Notes: generated from the letters alone by a model not told the origin. A DNA stretch of 17,783 nucleotides from an uncultured Rubellimicrobium sp. (GCA_902805995.1 CADCUU010000113.1:1-17783); one strand, 5' to 3'; positions 7,398 to 15,448 are shown, counted from the first letter of the stretch. Numbers and translations: made by a program.

Positions 7398-8033
7398 ATG
7401 GGCAAGTCGCCCGACGCGTTCCGCACCATCAGCGAAGTGTCGGCGCAGCTCGACACGCCGGCCCATGTCCTGCGGTTCTGGGAATCGAAGTTCCCCCAGA
7501 TCAAGCCGGTCAAGCGCGCGGGCGGGCGTCGCTATTACCGTCCGGACGACATCGCCCTTCTGGGCGGGATCAAGGTCCTGCTCCATGAGAAGGGCATGAC
7601 GATCAAGGGCGTCCTCAACCTCCTCAAGGAGCGGGGCGTCCGACATGTGGCGACGCTGTCCGCCCTGCCCTGGGAAGGGGTGGAGATCGACGACCTCGCG
7701 GAAGAGGAAGGACCGGAGCGGGTGATCGTCGGGCCGTGGTCCGGAGTCGGCGCCGAACCGGCCGAGTCGGAGGCTGTCGATGAGCCGGAGCAGCCGACCG
7801 AGCCTGCGCCGCCTTCGCTGCTGGTGGGGTTCGTCGCGGCAACGGTCGCGCGGATCGCGCCCGCGGCTGAAGCCATGCGGGAGACGCCGGTCCGGTCCGA
7901 CGGGTTGGCGCGCCTTTGCAGCGCCTTGGCCCAGGCGGACCGCCAGCGGTTGAGGGCGCGGGCCGGCCAGATCGCGCCCTTGGTCCGTCGGCTTAAAGAG
8001 ATGCGGGATGCCGCAGCGGAAGAGCCCTCCTGA
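7398..8033 (+). CDS. MerR-family transcriptional regulator downstream of ihfA
   Basis: N-terminal winged-helix MerR domain (about residues 6-75 of 211): [11 protein letters not shown] helix-turn-helix, [14 protein letters not shown], then the [10 protein letters not shown] wing. The rest is not a typical MerR effector domain. An acidic, proline-rich linker leads to a hydrophobic helix region and a basic C-terminal helix (about 165-205, rich in Arg and Leu). There are no metal-binding cysteines, so it is not a metal sensor; its target and ligand are unknown. The start is set at ATG 7398, with GGAG 8 nt upstream, instead of ATG 7377, which would overlap ihfA by 17 nt. Its position directly after ihfA is conserved in this group, suggesting a shared but unproven role. 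Confidence 0.9.
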   Translation: MGKSPDAFRTISEVSAQLDTPAHVLRFWESKFPQIKPVKRAGGRRYYRPDDIALLGGIKVLLHEKGMTIKGVLNLLKERGVRHVATLSALPWEGVEIDDLAEEEGPERVIVGPWSGVGAEPAESEAVDEPEQPTEPAPPSLLVGFVAATVARIAPAAEAMRETPVRSDGLARLCSALAQADRQRLRARAGQIAPLVRRLKEMRDAAAEEPS

Positions 8034-8034
8034 T

Positions 8035-8058
8035 AGCGGTTTCGGGCTTGCCCCCGCT
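8035..8058 (+). other. Two-part hairpin between the merR stop and tRNA-Pro
   Basis: Outer stem AGCGG/CCGCT (8035-8039 with 8054-8058) encloses an inner stem GGGC-TT-GCCC (8044-8053), with a 4-nt bulge on one side. It begins just after the merR stop. There is no T tract, so it may be a weak terminator or a 3' end stabiliser. Confidence 0.35.
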
Positions 8059-8086
8059 CCGTGAATCAGTCAGAAGGCCCTCGTGT

Positions 8087-8163
8087 CGGGCTATAGCGCA
8101 GTCTGGTAGCGCGTCCGTCTGGGGGGCGGGAGGTCGCAGGTTCAAGTCCTGCTAGCCCGACCA
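8087..8163 (+). tRNA. tRNA-Pro (anticodon GGG), CCA encoded
   Basis: A complete cloverleaf of 77 nt. The acceptor is CGGGCTA with TAGCCCG (8087-8093 and 8153-8159). The D arm is GCGC/GCGC around a loop with GG, and the T arm is GCAGG-TTCAAGT-CCTGC. The anticodon arm TCCGT/GCGGG has T-G wobbles at both ends and the loop CTGGGGG, placing GGG at 8121-8123. C1-G72 and discriminator A73 are the proline identity elements. The terminal CCA (8161-8163) is encoded. It decodes CCC and CCU. Confidence 0.96.
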
Positions 8164-8784
8164 AAATTCCTCCCCCAAGCCACTTAGGTGAAAAGAGACG
8201 ACGCGGATGTGAGGCATGGTCCTCGGGTCATAGCCGTTGTCACCAGATTCGATCCCGTCGGATGTGAGCTTCACTCGAAAGCCGCTGGCGTGGTGTCATT
8301 GGGCGGAGGACCCGGGGTTTACGAGAAGGTTTAAGAAAGCGGGCTGCTTGAACCGGCCTCCTGTGCCGGTTGCCAATTCGACAGAAGACCTGTCCGGCAA
8401 CTCGTCGGGCGTAGGTTCAGGCATGAGAGGACTGCTCACTGGGACTTGGTGGCCTGTGCAGGTCATTTTCAGAGTAGCCCCTGTCCGGGGCCAGGCAGGC
8501 AGTAGAGGATAGCGCCGCGTTGATCCCAGCCACGCCGCCGAAGCAGCAAGCTGCAAGGGCCTTGGTGGCCGGGCCGCGTCGACAGGGCGGATTGCGGGAG
8601 GCGAAGGCCCATGCTGGCCCGATCCAACTTCCTTACCGTCTGCGCTTCCTTCCGGTCTCATCCGGCGGAGTTAGCCAAAGCGCACCTCCGCACGGCAACA
8701 CCTCTCTGGCCAAGCACGATAGGCCACTTGACTCGACGCCCTGAGCAATTTGTGGTGCGCGCCTGTGATCGAGGGGAGACGACT
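8164..8784. other. 621-bp spacer after tRNA-Pro with no clear gene
   Basis: Base composition appears lower in GC than in the neighbours, and no recognisable protein is encoded. On the plus strand a 91-codon frame (8237-8512, TTG start) has no ribosome binding site. On the minus strand one frame is open from 8661 to 8152 except for a single TGA at 8298-8296; its last part reads through the 3' half of the tRNA in antisense. Small hairpins are listed separately. CTTGGTGGCC occurs twice (8445-8454, 8561-8570). The 3' flank of a tRNA is a common integration site for mobile elements, so this may be a decayed remnant, but no integrase or direct repeat of the tRNA end was seen. Confidence 0.5.
8351..8371. 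repeat. Perfect 7-bp inverted repeat in the post-tRNA spacer
   Basis: AACCGGC (8351-8357) and GCCGGTT (8365-8371) flank a 7-nt loop. A second hairpin lies 106 bp further on, GCCCC-TGTCC-GGGGC (8477-8491). Neither is followed by a T tract, so the function is unknown. Confidence 0.55.
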
Positions 8785-9855
8785 GTGGGTGTCCTGCCGA
8801 GCCAACGGCTCCGCGCGCTGATGGCGGGCGGCGCCATCTCCGCCGAGCAGCCGGTGGATGGGGCCCAGGTCCAGCCGGCTTCTCTCGACCTCCGGCTTGG
8901 CGACTTTGCGGTCCGCGTGCGGGCCTCGTTCCTCGCCGGGCGTGGCCGCACCGTCGAGGACCGGCTCCCGGATTTCGAAATGCACCGATTTTCCCTCCGC
9001 GACGGCGCGGTGCTGGAGAAGGGCTGCGTCTACCTTGTGCCCTTGATGGAGCGGCTGGCGCTTCCCGACGCGCTCCAGGGTGTTGCCAACGCCAAGAGTT
9101 CCACGGGCCGCCTGGACCTGCTGACGCGCACGATCTGCGACGGCGGAACGGAGTTCGACCACGTCCCGAGCGGCTACCACGGGCCGCTCTGGGCCGAGAT
9201 CTGCCCTCGGAGCTTTTCGGTCCTGGTGCGGCCGGGGATGCGGCTCAACCAGCTCCGGCTCCGCGAAGGGGACGCCCGGCTGTCCGACGATGCGCTGCGG
9301 GCGCTTCACGATCGCGTCCCCCTGGTGCGGGGGGCAGAAGCAGCGATCGGGGACGGGCTCGCCTTTTCCGTAGACCTGTCGGGCGGCGGCCGGGCGGGCT
9401 GGCGTGCCAAGCCCCATGCGGGCGTCATCGACCTGAGCCGCCTTGACCACTACGCGCCGCGCGACTTCTGGGAGGAGGTCATCGCGGACGACCACCGCAT
9501 CATCCTTGACCCCGGGGCCTTCTACATCCTCGTCAGCCGCGAGGCGGTGACGATCCCGCCCGACCACGCCGCCGAGATGGCCCCTTACCTCGCCATGGTG
9601 GGCGAATTCCGCGTGCATTACGCGGGCTTCTTCGATCCGGGATTCGGGCATGGCGAGGCAGGCCAGGGCTCGCGCGGGGTGCTGGAGGTGCGCTGCCACG
9701 AGGCGCCCTTTGCGCTCGAACATGGGCAGGTCGTGGGGCGGCTCCTGTACGAGAGGATGGCCGAGGTGCCGGACCAACTCTATGGGCGCGGCATCGCGAG
9801 CAACTATCAAGGACAGGGGTTGAAGCTGTCCAAGCACTTTCGCGGGGTGGCCTAG
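8785..9855 (+). CDS. dcd: 2'-deoxycytidine 5'-triphosphate deaminase, long alphaproteobacterial form
   Basis: Deaminates dCTP to dUTP, feeding thymidylate synthesis. At 356 residues it is about twice the classical Dcd and belongs to the tandem-domain form. The N-terminal dUTPase-like half contains QPASLDLRLGD (30-40) and the active-site block NAKSSTGRLD (102-111), followed by GYHGPLWAEICPRSFSVLV. The second half contains EFRVHYAGFFDPGFG (274-288) and the closing SNYQGQGLKLSKHF. The start is taken as GTG 8785 because AGGGGAG lies 6 nt upstream and the conserved VLPSQRLRALM begins there; the frame is open to 8611, but that extension looks non-coding. It is convergent with scpB, and the two stop codons share a CTAG. 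Confidence 0.93.
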   Translation: MGVLPSQRLRALMAGGAISAEQPVDGAQVQPASLDLRLGDFAVRVRASFLAGRGRTVEDRLPDFEMHRFSLRDGAVLEKGCVYLVPLMERLALPDALQGVANAKSSTGRLDLLTRTICDGGTEFDHVPSGYHGPLWAEICPRSFSVLVRPGMRLNQLRLREGDARLSDDALRALHDRVPLVRGAEAAIGDGLAFSVDLSGGGRAGWRAKPHAGVIDLSRLDHYAPRDFWEEVIADDHRIILDPGAFYILVSREAVTIPPDHAAEMAPYLAMVGEFRVHYAGFFDPGFGHGEAGQGSRGVLEVRCHEAPFALEHGQVVGRLLYERMAEVPDQLYGRGIASNYQGQGLKLSKHFRGVA

Positions 9856-10445
9856 GGGCCCTCGGGCTCGGGCAGCGGCAGGTCCTCCTGCGCGCCGCCG
9901 AGGAAGCCCGCCGCGCGAAGGTCGGCAAGGCTCGGAAGGTCGGAAGCCGATTCGAGCCCGAAGTGGCTGAGGAACGCGTCCGTAGTCACATAAGTGGCAG
10001 GGCGCCCCGGCGTGTCGCGGCGGCGGCCCAACCGGACCCACCCCAGTTCAATGAGCTGGTCCAGCGTGCCCTTGGACACCGAGACGCCTCGGATTTCCTC
10101 GATCTCGGTCCGCGTGACGGGGCCGTGGTAGGCGACAATAGCTAGCGTCTCGATGCCGGCACGGGACAGCTTGCGGGTTTCGACGACCTCTCGCGATAGC
10201 AGGAAACGCAGGTCGGGCGCGGTCCGGAAGGCCCAGGTGGCGCCTGACCGCAGGAGGTTGACGCCCCTGCCCTCGTAGCGCCGCCGAAGTCGGTCGAGAG
10301 CGGCGCGGACATCCGAGCCCTGGGGCAGTCGTTCGGCGATCTGGGCCGTGGTGAGGGGCTCGGGTGCGGCGAATAGAACGGCTTCGACCATGCGCTCCTG
10401 CTCGTCCGGGCTCGGGATCTCGAAGGCGGGCGGTGCGGGGGTCAT
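9852..10445 (-). CDS. scpB: Segregation and condensation protein B
   Basis: Winged-helix partner of ScpA in the SMC-ScpAB condensin, which compacts and segregates the chromosome. It has 197 residues. The first winged helix is MVEAVLFAAPEPLTTAQIAERL (about 19-40). The second contains the family hallmark LSRAGIETLAIVAYHGPVTRTEIEEIRGVSVS, then RPATYVTTDAFLSHFGL. The start is ATG 10445, whose ATGA overlaps the scpA stop (TGA at 10444-10442), so translational coupling is expected; the frame extends further upstream but inside scpA. A proline/glutamate tail ends the protein. Last gene of the minus-strand cluster. Confidence 0.96.
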   Translation of the reverse strand: MTPAPPAFEIPSPDEQERMVEAVLFAAPEPLTTAQIAERLPQGSDVRAALDRLRRRYEGRGVNLLRSGATWAFRTAPDLRFLLSREVVETRKLSRAGIETLAIVAYHGPVTRTEIEEIRGVSVSKGTLDQLIELGWVRLGRRRDTPGRPATYVTTDAFLSHFGLESASDLPSLADLRAAGFLGGAQEDLPLPEPEGP

Positions 10446-11203
10446 GCGGAGGCGCGGGCGCGGAGATGGATGGGAGCGAAAGGCTCGTCCTGCCGAAGTT
10501 CGGCCAGACCTTCGCGCACGAGTTCCAGCGCTGCGGCAAAGGTGGCGGCGGTCGCGGCGCGTCGGCGGGAGCCGGCGGACCAACCGGGGGGGAGCCAGTC
10601 CGATAGGTCCGCCCATTCCAGCAGGTCGCCCAGTAGCGGGCGGAGCCGTTCCAGCGCTTCCTCCATCGTGTAGACGCCCTCGCGGTCGAGGGCGAAGGGC
10701 CGGAAGTCGTCGCGGGTCCGCAGCCGCGCATAGGTCGATAGGAGGTCGTGCAGCGATGCCGTGATGCGCGTGCTGCGGGTCTCGGTCACGGCCTCGATCT
10801 CGCCGCGCGCAAAGACGTCCTGCCCAAGGCGCGGGAGGGACATGAGGTCCTGCCCCGCCTCACGAATGGCCTCCAGACGCGCAAGGCGAAAGGCCAGGTC
10901 GCGGGCAAGGTCTTCGGCAGGCTCCTCGTCGTCCGGCAAAGCCGGGAGGAGCAGGCGCGACTTCAGGTAGGCGAGCCAGGCCGCCATCACGAGGTAGTCG
11001 GCGGCAAGCTCGATCCGCTCTCGCGCCGCCCGCTCCATGAAGGCGAGGTACTGCTGGGCCAAGGCAAGGATGCTGATTTCGCGAAGGTCGACCTTCTGCT
11101 GGCGAGCCAGCGTCAGCAGAAGGTCCAGCGGCCCCTCATAGCCATCGATGTCGAGGATCAGGGCAGCCGGAACAGGCGGCTGCGCGACCGCCGAGCCGTC
11201 CAT
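10442..11203 (-). CDS. scpA: Segregation and condensation protein A
   Basis: Kleisin subunit that bridges SMC heads together with ScpB. The 253-residue protein has the defining N-terminal FEGPLDLLL-like motif (YEGPLDLLLTLARQQKVDL, about residues 22-40), then ADYLVMAAWLAYLKSRLLLP (68-87), and an acidic middle. A C-terminal winged helix begins near EGVYTMEEALERLRPLL, followed by an ATAATFAAALELVREG segment. ATG 11203 overlaps the nagZ stop as TGATG, and its own TGA overlaps the scpB start as ATGA. The whole block should therefore be translated from one mRNA at coupled ratios. Confidence 0.96.
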   Translation of the reverse strand: MDGSAVAQPPVPAALILDIDGYEGPLDLLLTLARQQKVDLREISILALAQQYLAFMERAARERIELAADYLVMAAWLAYLKSRLLLPALPDDEEPAEDLARDLAFRLARLEAIREAGQDLMSLPRLGQDVFARGEIEAVTETRSTRITASLHDLLSTYARLRTRDDFRPFALDREGVYTMEEALERLRPLLGDLLEWADLSDWLPPGWSAGSRRRAATAATFAAALELVREGLAELRQDEPFAPIHLRARASA

Positions 11204-12198
11204 CAGGCTCCCTCGGGCACGAGTGCTGCAAGTTCCTCCACCAGCGCCCCGATGTTGGCCGCTTCGGGCGGCCTGCGATGAGCCAGCGCCCGCGTTGCGC
11301 GTTCGAGCGCTTCACCCGCAAGGGCGTGAGTCGCAGAAACCGTCTGTTCCATTCCCGGCCGGTCGCCTTTGCAGTGGAGGACGAGATCCACGCCGGCCGC
11401 GAGCGACGCCGCCGCTCGCTCCGCCATGGTGCCGGACAGCGCCTCCATGCCAATATCGTCGGTCATCAGGCAGCCGGTGAAGCCGATCTCCTCGCGGATG
11501 ACGCGGATGGCCTCGGGCGAGGTCGTGCAGGGGCGGTCGGGGTCGATCGCGTCAAAGACGATATGCGCCGTCATGCCGAGAGGCAGGTCCCGCAGCGCGC
11601 GGAACGGCGCGAAGTCACGGCGTTCCAGCACCTCGCGCGGGGCAAGGACGCGGGGGAGTTCCTCGTGACTGTCCACCCTCGCGCGGCCATAGCCGGGAAT
11701 ATGCTTGAGAACCGGCAGCACGCCGCCCGCCAGATGCGCCTCGGCGCAGACCCGGGCAGCAGTGACGACTGTGGGGATATCTTCGCCGTAGAGGCGGTTG
11801 CGGAGGATGCGATGGGTCCCTTCCTCCACCAGATCGGCCAAAGGGGCGCAGTTCACGTCGATGCCCACATCGTGCAGTTCGGCCGCGACCAGACGGTTCC
11901 TGAGCCACTGCGCGCGGAGAGGGTCAAGCGCCACCTGCATCTGGTCGAGGGCAGGGAGATAGGCGCGCCAGTGCGGCGGGCGAAGGCGCTGCACGCGCCC
12001 TCCTTCCTGATCGATCAGGATCGGGGCGTCGCGGCCGATCACTTCGCGCAGTTCGGCAGTCAGGGCCCTAAGCTGCTCGGGCCTGTCCACGTTGCGCGCG
12101 AAGAGGATGAACCCCCAGGGGTCCGCCTCGCGCAGGAAGCCGCGCTCCCAGGGGTTGAGGGTCTGGCCTTCGACGCCCAGGATCGCGGCGATCGGCAT
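11203..12198 (-). CDS. nagZ: Beta-N-acetylhexosaminidase NagZ (GH3)
   Basis: Cytosolic glycosidase that removes N-acetylglucosamine from anhydro-muropeptides during peptidoglycan recycling. It has 331 residues, a single GH3 TIM barrel without signal peptide. The diagnostic loop KHIPGYGRARVDSH (165-178) carries the Asp/His general acid-base pair (D176, H178). MTDDIGMEALSG (245-256) contains the nucleophile, by family alignment D247. ILIDQEGGRVQRL (60-72) is the substrate-binding strand. The family usually has KHFPGHG; here F and H are replaced by I and Y, which is common in this lineage as far as I recall. The start is ATG 12198, overlapping the SPOR gene stop as TGATG, rather than ATG 12222. 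Confidence 0.95.
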   Translation of the reverse strand: MPIAAILGVEGQTLNPWERGFLREADPWGFILFARNVDRPEQLRALTAELREVIGRDAPILIDQEGGRVQRLRPPHWRAYLPALDQMQVALDPLRAQWLRNRLVAAELHDVGIDVNCAPLADLVEEGTHRILRNRLYGEDIPTVVTAARVCAEAHLAGGVLPVLKHIPGYGRARVDSHEELPRVLAPREVLERRDFAPFRALRDLPLGMTAHIVFDAIDPDRPCTTSPEAIRVIREEIGFTGCLMTDDIGMEALSGTMAERAAASLAAGVDLVLHCKGDRPGMEQTVSATHALAGEALERATRALAHRRPPEAANIGALVEELAALVPEGA

Positions 12199-13514
12199 CA
12201 GTCCACCGTCACGGGGATGCAATCCGCGTCTTCGGCCGTGAGCGCCGCGCAGAGGATCCGCGCCTCAGACCGGTCGGAGAAGCCCATGGCGCGGAGGCGA
12301 TAGAGCGTGCGACCGTTGCTTTGGGTTTCCTGGATCACGCGCTCCTTGCCGCCGAGGAATTCGCCGAAGGGGCCTTGGAGACGCTCCCATTCGGAGGCGG
12401 CGATCTCGGCCGAGTCGAAGGCGCCGAGTTGGACGAGGTGGGTGCCTGCGGGAAGCACGTCGGTGAGAGCGGGACTTGCCGGGGCAGCGGCCTCAGCCTC
12501 CGCCGGAGAGGCGGACGCTGCGACGACGGGCGCGGCGGTGGCCGGGGCACGGAGAGCGGCCGGGCGCGGCGCGGGACGGATCGCGGCGGCAACGCCGGGC
12601 ACGGTCGCGGGAATCACGGTGACGGGGGCAGCCGCGACTTCGACCGGGGCGCCCTCCAGCGGAGCGGGGGCGGCTTCCGCAGCGGGCGCTTCAAGCGGCG
12701 CGGTCACGACGGCGTCGGTCGGAGCAACGGCGGGCGCCGCCTCCGGCAGGGCCACGGCGACGGGCGCTGCGATAGCTTCGGCCAATGGTGCGAGCGGAGC
12801 GGCGTCGGTGGCCATATCGTTGGCAAACGCCAGTCCTTCTCCAGCGGTCATGCTGGGTTCTGGCGTCGCCGGTTCGGCAGCGGACGCCACCTCGACCTCA
12901 GGGACGACTTCCGGTGCCCCGGCCTCTACGAGGCCCAGCGGGTCCAGGGCAACGGCCGTGGCGACCGGGACAACCTCGTCGGCTTCGGCCATGGTCTGCA
13001 CCACGACGTCCATGTCCTCCTCGGCCAGACCGGGCGTCTGGGGGGCGAGGACGAGGACATCCGACGGGGCCGCCGCAATTCCAGCGGCCGGGATGGCGTT
13101 CACCTCGAGGCCCTGCTGGGGCACGATCTCTCCGCCCGGATCGGTGGGCAGGACGCGCATGGCCCCTTCCTCGGCGGCGACGACGGGGAGACCAAGGACC
13201 TCGCGCATGACGAGCTTGTAGCCCCAGACGCCTATTCCCGCCATGAGCGCGAGCGACAGAGCCCCGCCGCCCGCCCAGACGGCGAAGCGGGCCTTAGCCA
13301 GTGGTCCTTCGAGGGCGGCGTTGTACTTAGCGAGCGCCGCGGCGCCGGCACGGGGCGCGGCATCGGCGGTGCGGGTCGCGGCGATGCGCTCTGCCCGGAG
13401 CGCTTCACCGTTGGACGACGATTCGCGCGGGCCGCGGAGGACGGGCTCGCTGCGGGCCGTGCGGTCGGCACCATGAATCGCGCCAAAACCGGAATCTGCG
13501 GTCAAATCAGCCAT
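12198..13514 (-). CDS. SPOR-domain inner-membrane protein
   Basis: 438 residues. A cytoplasmic N-terminus of about 76 residues is followed by one transmembrane segment (about 77-98, AVWAGGGALSLALMAGIGVW). A very long Ala/Pro/Val/Glu-rich periplasmic linker (about 110-355) ends in a C-terminal SPOR domain (about 358-438: GTHLVQLGAFDSAEIAASEW, then GRTLYRLRAMGFSDRSEARILCAAL). SPOR domains bind glycan strands stripped of stem peptides at the division septum, so a role in septal envelope remodelling is inferred. Two cysteines in the last helix region could pair. Linker composition makes opposite-strand frames look open; they are shadows. It lies 76 bp after argS and is translationally coupled to nagZ. 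It differs from FtsN in size and sequence, and no name is assigned. Confidence 0.92.
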   Translation of the reverse strand: MADLTADSGFGAIHGADRTARSEPVLRGPRESSSNGEALRAERIAATRTADAAPRAGAAALAKYNAALEGPLAKARFAVWAGGGALSLALMAGIGVWGYKLVMREVLGLPVVAAEEGAMRVLPTDPGGEIVPQQGLEVNAIPAAGIAAAPSDVLVLAPQTPGLAEEDMDVVVQTMAEADEVVPVATAVALDPLGLVEAGAPEVVPEVEVASAAEPATPEPSMTAGEGLAFANDMATDAAPLAPLAEAIAAPVAVALPEAAPAVAPTDAVVTAPLEAPAAEAAPAPLEGAPVEVAAAPVTVIPATVPGVAAAIRPAPRPAALRAPATAAPVVAASASPAEAEAAAPASPALTDVLPAGTHLVQLGAFDSAEIAASEWERLQGPFGEFLGGKERVIQETQSNGRTLYRLRAMGFSDRSEARILCAALTAEDADCIPVTVD

Positions 13515-13590
13515 GCCGTGCCTCTTGCTCTGTGCGCGCCCGGCTGCTCCCGCGGCGCCTCTGCCTCATGTCCCCCGGAGGCGGCGCGCT

Positions 13591-15333
13591 TTAGCGCATC
13601 TCGTTCAACGGGGTGACGCCAAGGATACCAAGGCCGGAGGCGATGACAACCGCCACAGCCCGCACGAGGGCGATCTTGGCCGCGGATGTGACCGGGTCGC
13701 CCTCCTGCAGGAACCGCAGGGAAGGGTCGTCGTTGCCCCGGTTCCAGAGCGAGTGGAAGTCGGAGGCCAAGTCGTAGAGGTAGAAGGCAATTCTGTGCGG
13801 CTCGTAGCCCTTCGCGGCGATCTCCACGAGGCGTGGCCATTCGGCGATCGTATGGGCCACCTTGAGCTCCGCCTCGTGGCCGAGGAGCGACAGTTCGGCC
13901 GCGGCAAGCGCTTCGGGGTTGACGTCGATCCCCATCGCCGCGGCCTTGCGGAGCACCGACTGGGCGCGGGCATGGGCGTACTGGACGTAGAAGACGGGGT
14001 TGTCCTTCGACTGCTCCATCACCTTGGCGAAGTCGAAGTCGAGGGGGGCGTCATTCTTGCGCGTGAGCATGGCGAAGCGGGTCACGTCGGGGCCCACTTC
14101 CTCCACCACGTCGCGCAGGGTGACGAAGGTGCCCCGGCGCTTGGACATCTTCACGACTTCGCCATTCTCCATGAGCTTCACGAGCTGCATGAGCTTGAAC
14201 TCAATGGGCGTCCGGCCGCCCGACAGCGCGGAGACGGCGGCCTTCATTCGCTTGGTGTAGCCGCCGTGGTCGGCGCCAAAGATGTCGATCAGCAGGTCGA
14301 AGCCGCGCTCCACCTTGTCGAAGTGGTAGGCGATGTCGGGGGCGAAATAAGTCCAGGCGCCGTCGGATTTCATGACGGGGCGGTCCACGTCGTCACCGTG
14401 GGCGGTGGAGCGGAACAGGGTCTGCTCGCGCGGCTCCCAATCCTCGGGGAGCTTGCCCTTGGGCGCCTCCAGGGTGCCCTCGTAGATAAGGCCCTGCGCT
14501 CGGAGGCGGTCGATGGCTTCCTCGATCTTGCCGGTGCCGTAGAGGGCCTTCTCGCTCGAATAGACGTCCATCTGGACGCCAAGCATCGCGAGGTCGTCGC
14601 GGATCATGGCCATCATCGCTTCGGTCGCGAAGTCGCGCACAGGGATGAGCCATTCGGATTCGGGCTTGTCGAGGAGCGAATCGCCGTAACGCTCCTTCAG
14701 CGCCTCGCCGACGGGGACGAGGTAGTCACCGGGATAGAGCCCCTCCGCGATCTCGGGCGAAAGGCCGTTGGCCTCGCGGTAACGCTCAAAGGCGCTCCGC
14801 GCGAGAACGTCGACCTGAGCGCCGCCGTCGTTGATGTAATATTCGCGCGTCACGTCCCAGCCGGCGAAGGCCAGGAGCCGCGCGAGCGCGTCGCCGAAGA
14901 CCGCGCCCCGGGTGTGGCCGACATGCATGGGACCGGTCGGGTTGGCGGAAACGAATTCGATGTTCACCCGCCGGGAGCCGCCCAAGGAGGAACGCCCATA
15001 AGTCGGGTCGGTCAGCGCGGCCCGGACCACGCGCTGCCAGACGAGCGGCGTAAGGCGGATGTTGAGGAAGCCCGGGCCCGCAGGCTCGGCGGAGGCGATG
15101 CGGGGGTCGCGCCGCAGCCGGTGGGCGAGATCGTCCGCGAGGACCCGGGGGCCGTGGCTGGCGGAGCGGGCGAGCACCATCGCGGCGTTCGTGGCCATGT
15201 CGCCGTGGCCCGGATCGCGGGGCGGCTCAACGGCGACGGCGGAGGTGTCGAGGTTTCCGGGAAGGCGCCCCTCTGCCTGGAGTTCCCGCACGGCGTCAAG
15301 GACGAGGGCGCGGATATCGGTGAAGAGGTTCAT
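13591..15333 (-). CDS. argS: Arginyl-tRNA synthetase
   Basis: Class I aminoacyl-tRNA synthetase that charges tRNA-Arg; 580 residues, normal length. The N-terminal Add1 domain (1-100) includes [11 protein letters not shown] and GFLNIRL. The HIGH-type motif is [19 protein letters not shown] (130-148, HVGH at 137-140) and the second signature is KMSKRRGT (395-402), a canonical KMSKS-like loop that many ArgRS proteins lack. The alpha-helical anticodon-binding DALR domain closes the protein (about 450-580, [16 protein letters not shown] onward) and ends in the expected [10 protein letters not shown] (M at the end of the family consensus). ATG 15333 is the natural start, [11 protein letters not shown]. 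It heads the cluster leading to scpB, with a 76-bp gap to the SPOR gene. Confidence 0.97.
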   Translation of the reverse strand: MNLFTDIRALVLDAVRELQAEGRLPGNLDTSAVAVEPPRDPGHGDMATNAAMVLARSASHGPRVLADDLAHRLRRDPRIASAEPAGPGFLNIRLTPLVWQRVVRAALTDPTYGRSSLGGSRRVNIEFVSANPTGPMHVGHTRGAVFGDALARLLAFAGWDVTREYYINDGGAQVDVLARSAFERYREANGLSPEIAEGLYPGDYLVPVGEALKERYGDSLLDKPESEWLIPVRDFATEAMMAMIRDDLAMLGVQMDVYSSEKALYGTGKIEEAIDRLRAQGLIYEGTLEAPKGKLPEDWEPREQTLFRSTAHGDDVDRPVMKSDGAWTYFAPDIAYHFDKVERGFDLLIDIFGADHGGYTKRMKAAVSALSGGRTPIEFKLMQLVKLMENGEVVKMSKRRGTFVTLRDVVEEVGPDVTRFAMLTRKNDAPLDFDFAKVMEQSKDNPVFYVQYAHARAQSVLRKAAAMGIDVNPEALAAAELSLLGHEAELKVAHTIAEWPRLVEIAAKGYEPHRIAFYLYDLASDFHSLWNRGNDDPSLRFLQEGDPVTSAAKIALVRAVAVVIASGLGILGVTPLNEMR

Positions 15334-15382
15334 GGTCGGGTCCCGGGTTGTTCGGGGGGAGGCCCTAGCATGGCAGACAAGG

Positions 15383-15398
15383 GTTAAGGAAGGGTTAG
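15383..15398 (-). promoter_or_regulatory. CtrA-like box upstream of argS
   Basis: On the minus strand the site reads CTAA-N7-TTAAC, one mismatch from the alphaproteobacterial CtrA consensus TTAA-N7-TTAAC. It ends about 50 bp before the argS start and overlaps a candidate -10. Such AT-rich spaced words are uncommon in this GC-rich window, but one imperfect site may be chance. Confidence 0.28.
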
Positions 15399-15419
15399 GA
15401 AAGCGGGGGCCGTGCGCAA
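15392..15419 (-). promoter_or_regulatory. Candidate argS promoter
   Basis: Minus strand TTGCGC (15419-15414), 16-bp spacer, TAACCC (15397-15392), about 58 bp before the argS ATG. The match is moderate. The -10 overlaps the CtrA-like box. Confidence 0.28.
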
Positions 15420-15448
15420 GAATGACCGAGATGCCTGGCGGGCCTGCA

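Noticed and set aside
8728..8756. TTGACT before dcd as a promoter -35
   Set aside because: No acceptable -10 lies 15-19 bp downstream.
8611..8784. N-terminal extension of dcd from ATG 8611
   Set aside because: AGGGGAG before GTG 8785 and the start of conserved sequence there favour the shorter protein.
8671..10041. 456-codon minus-strand frame opposite dcd
   Set aside because: Mirror of the dcd coding frame, with no ribosome binding site or recognisable motif.
13513..15387. 624-codon plus-strand frame opposite argS
   Set aside because: Antisense shadow of argS; Gly/Val/Ala/His-rich with no domains, while argS carries both class I signatures.
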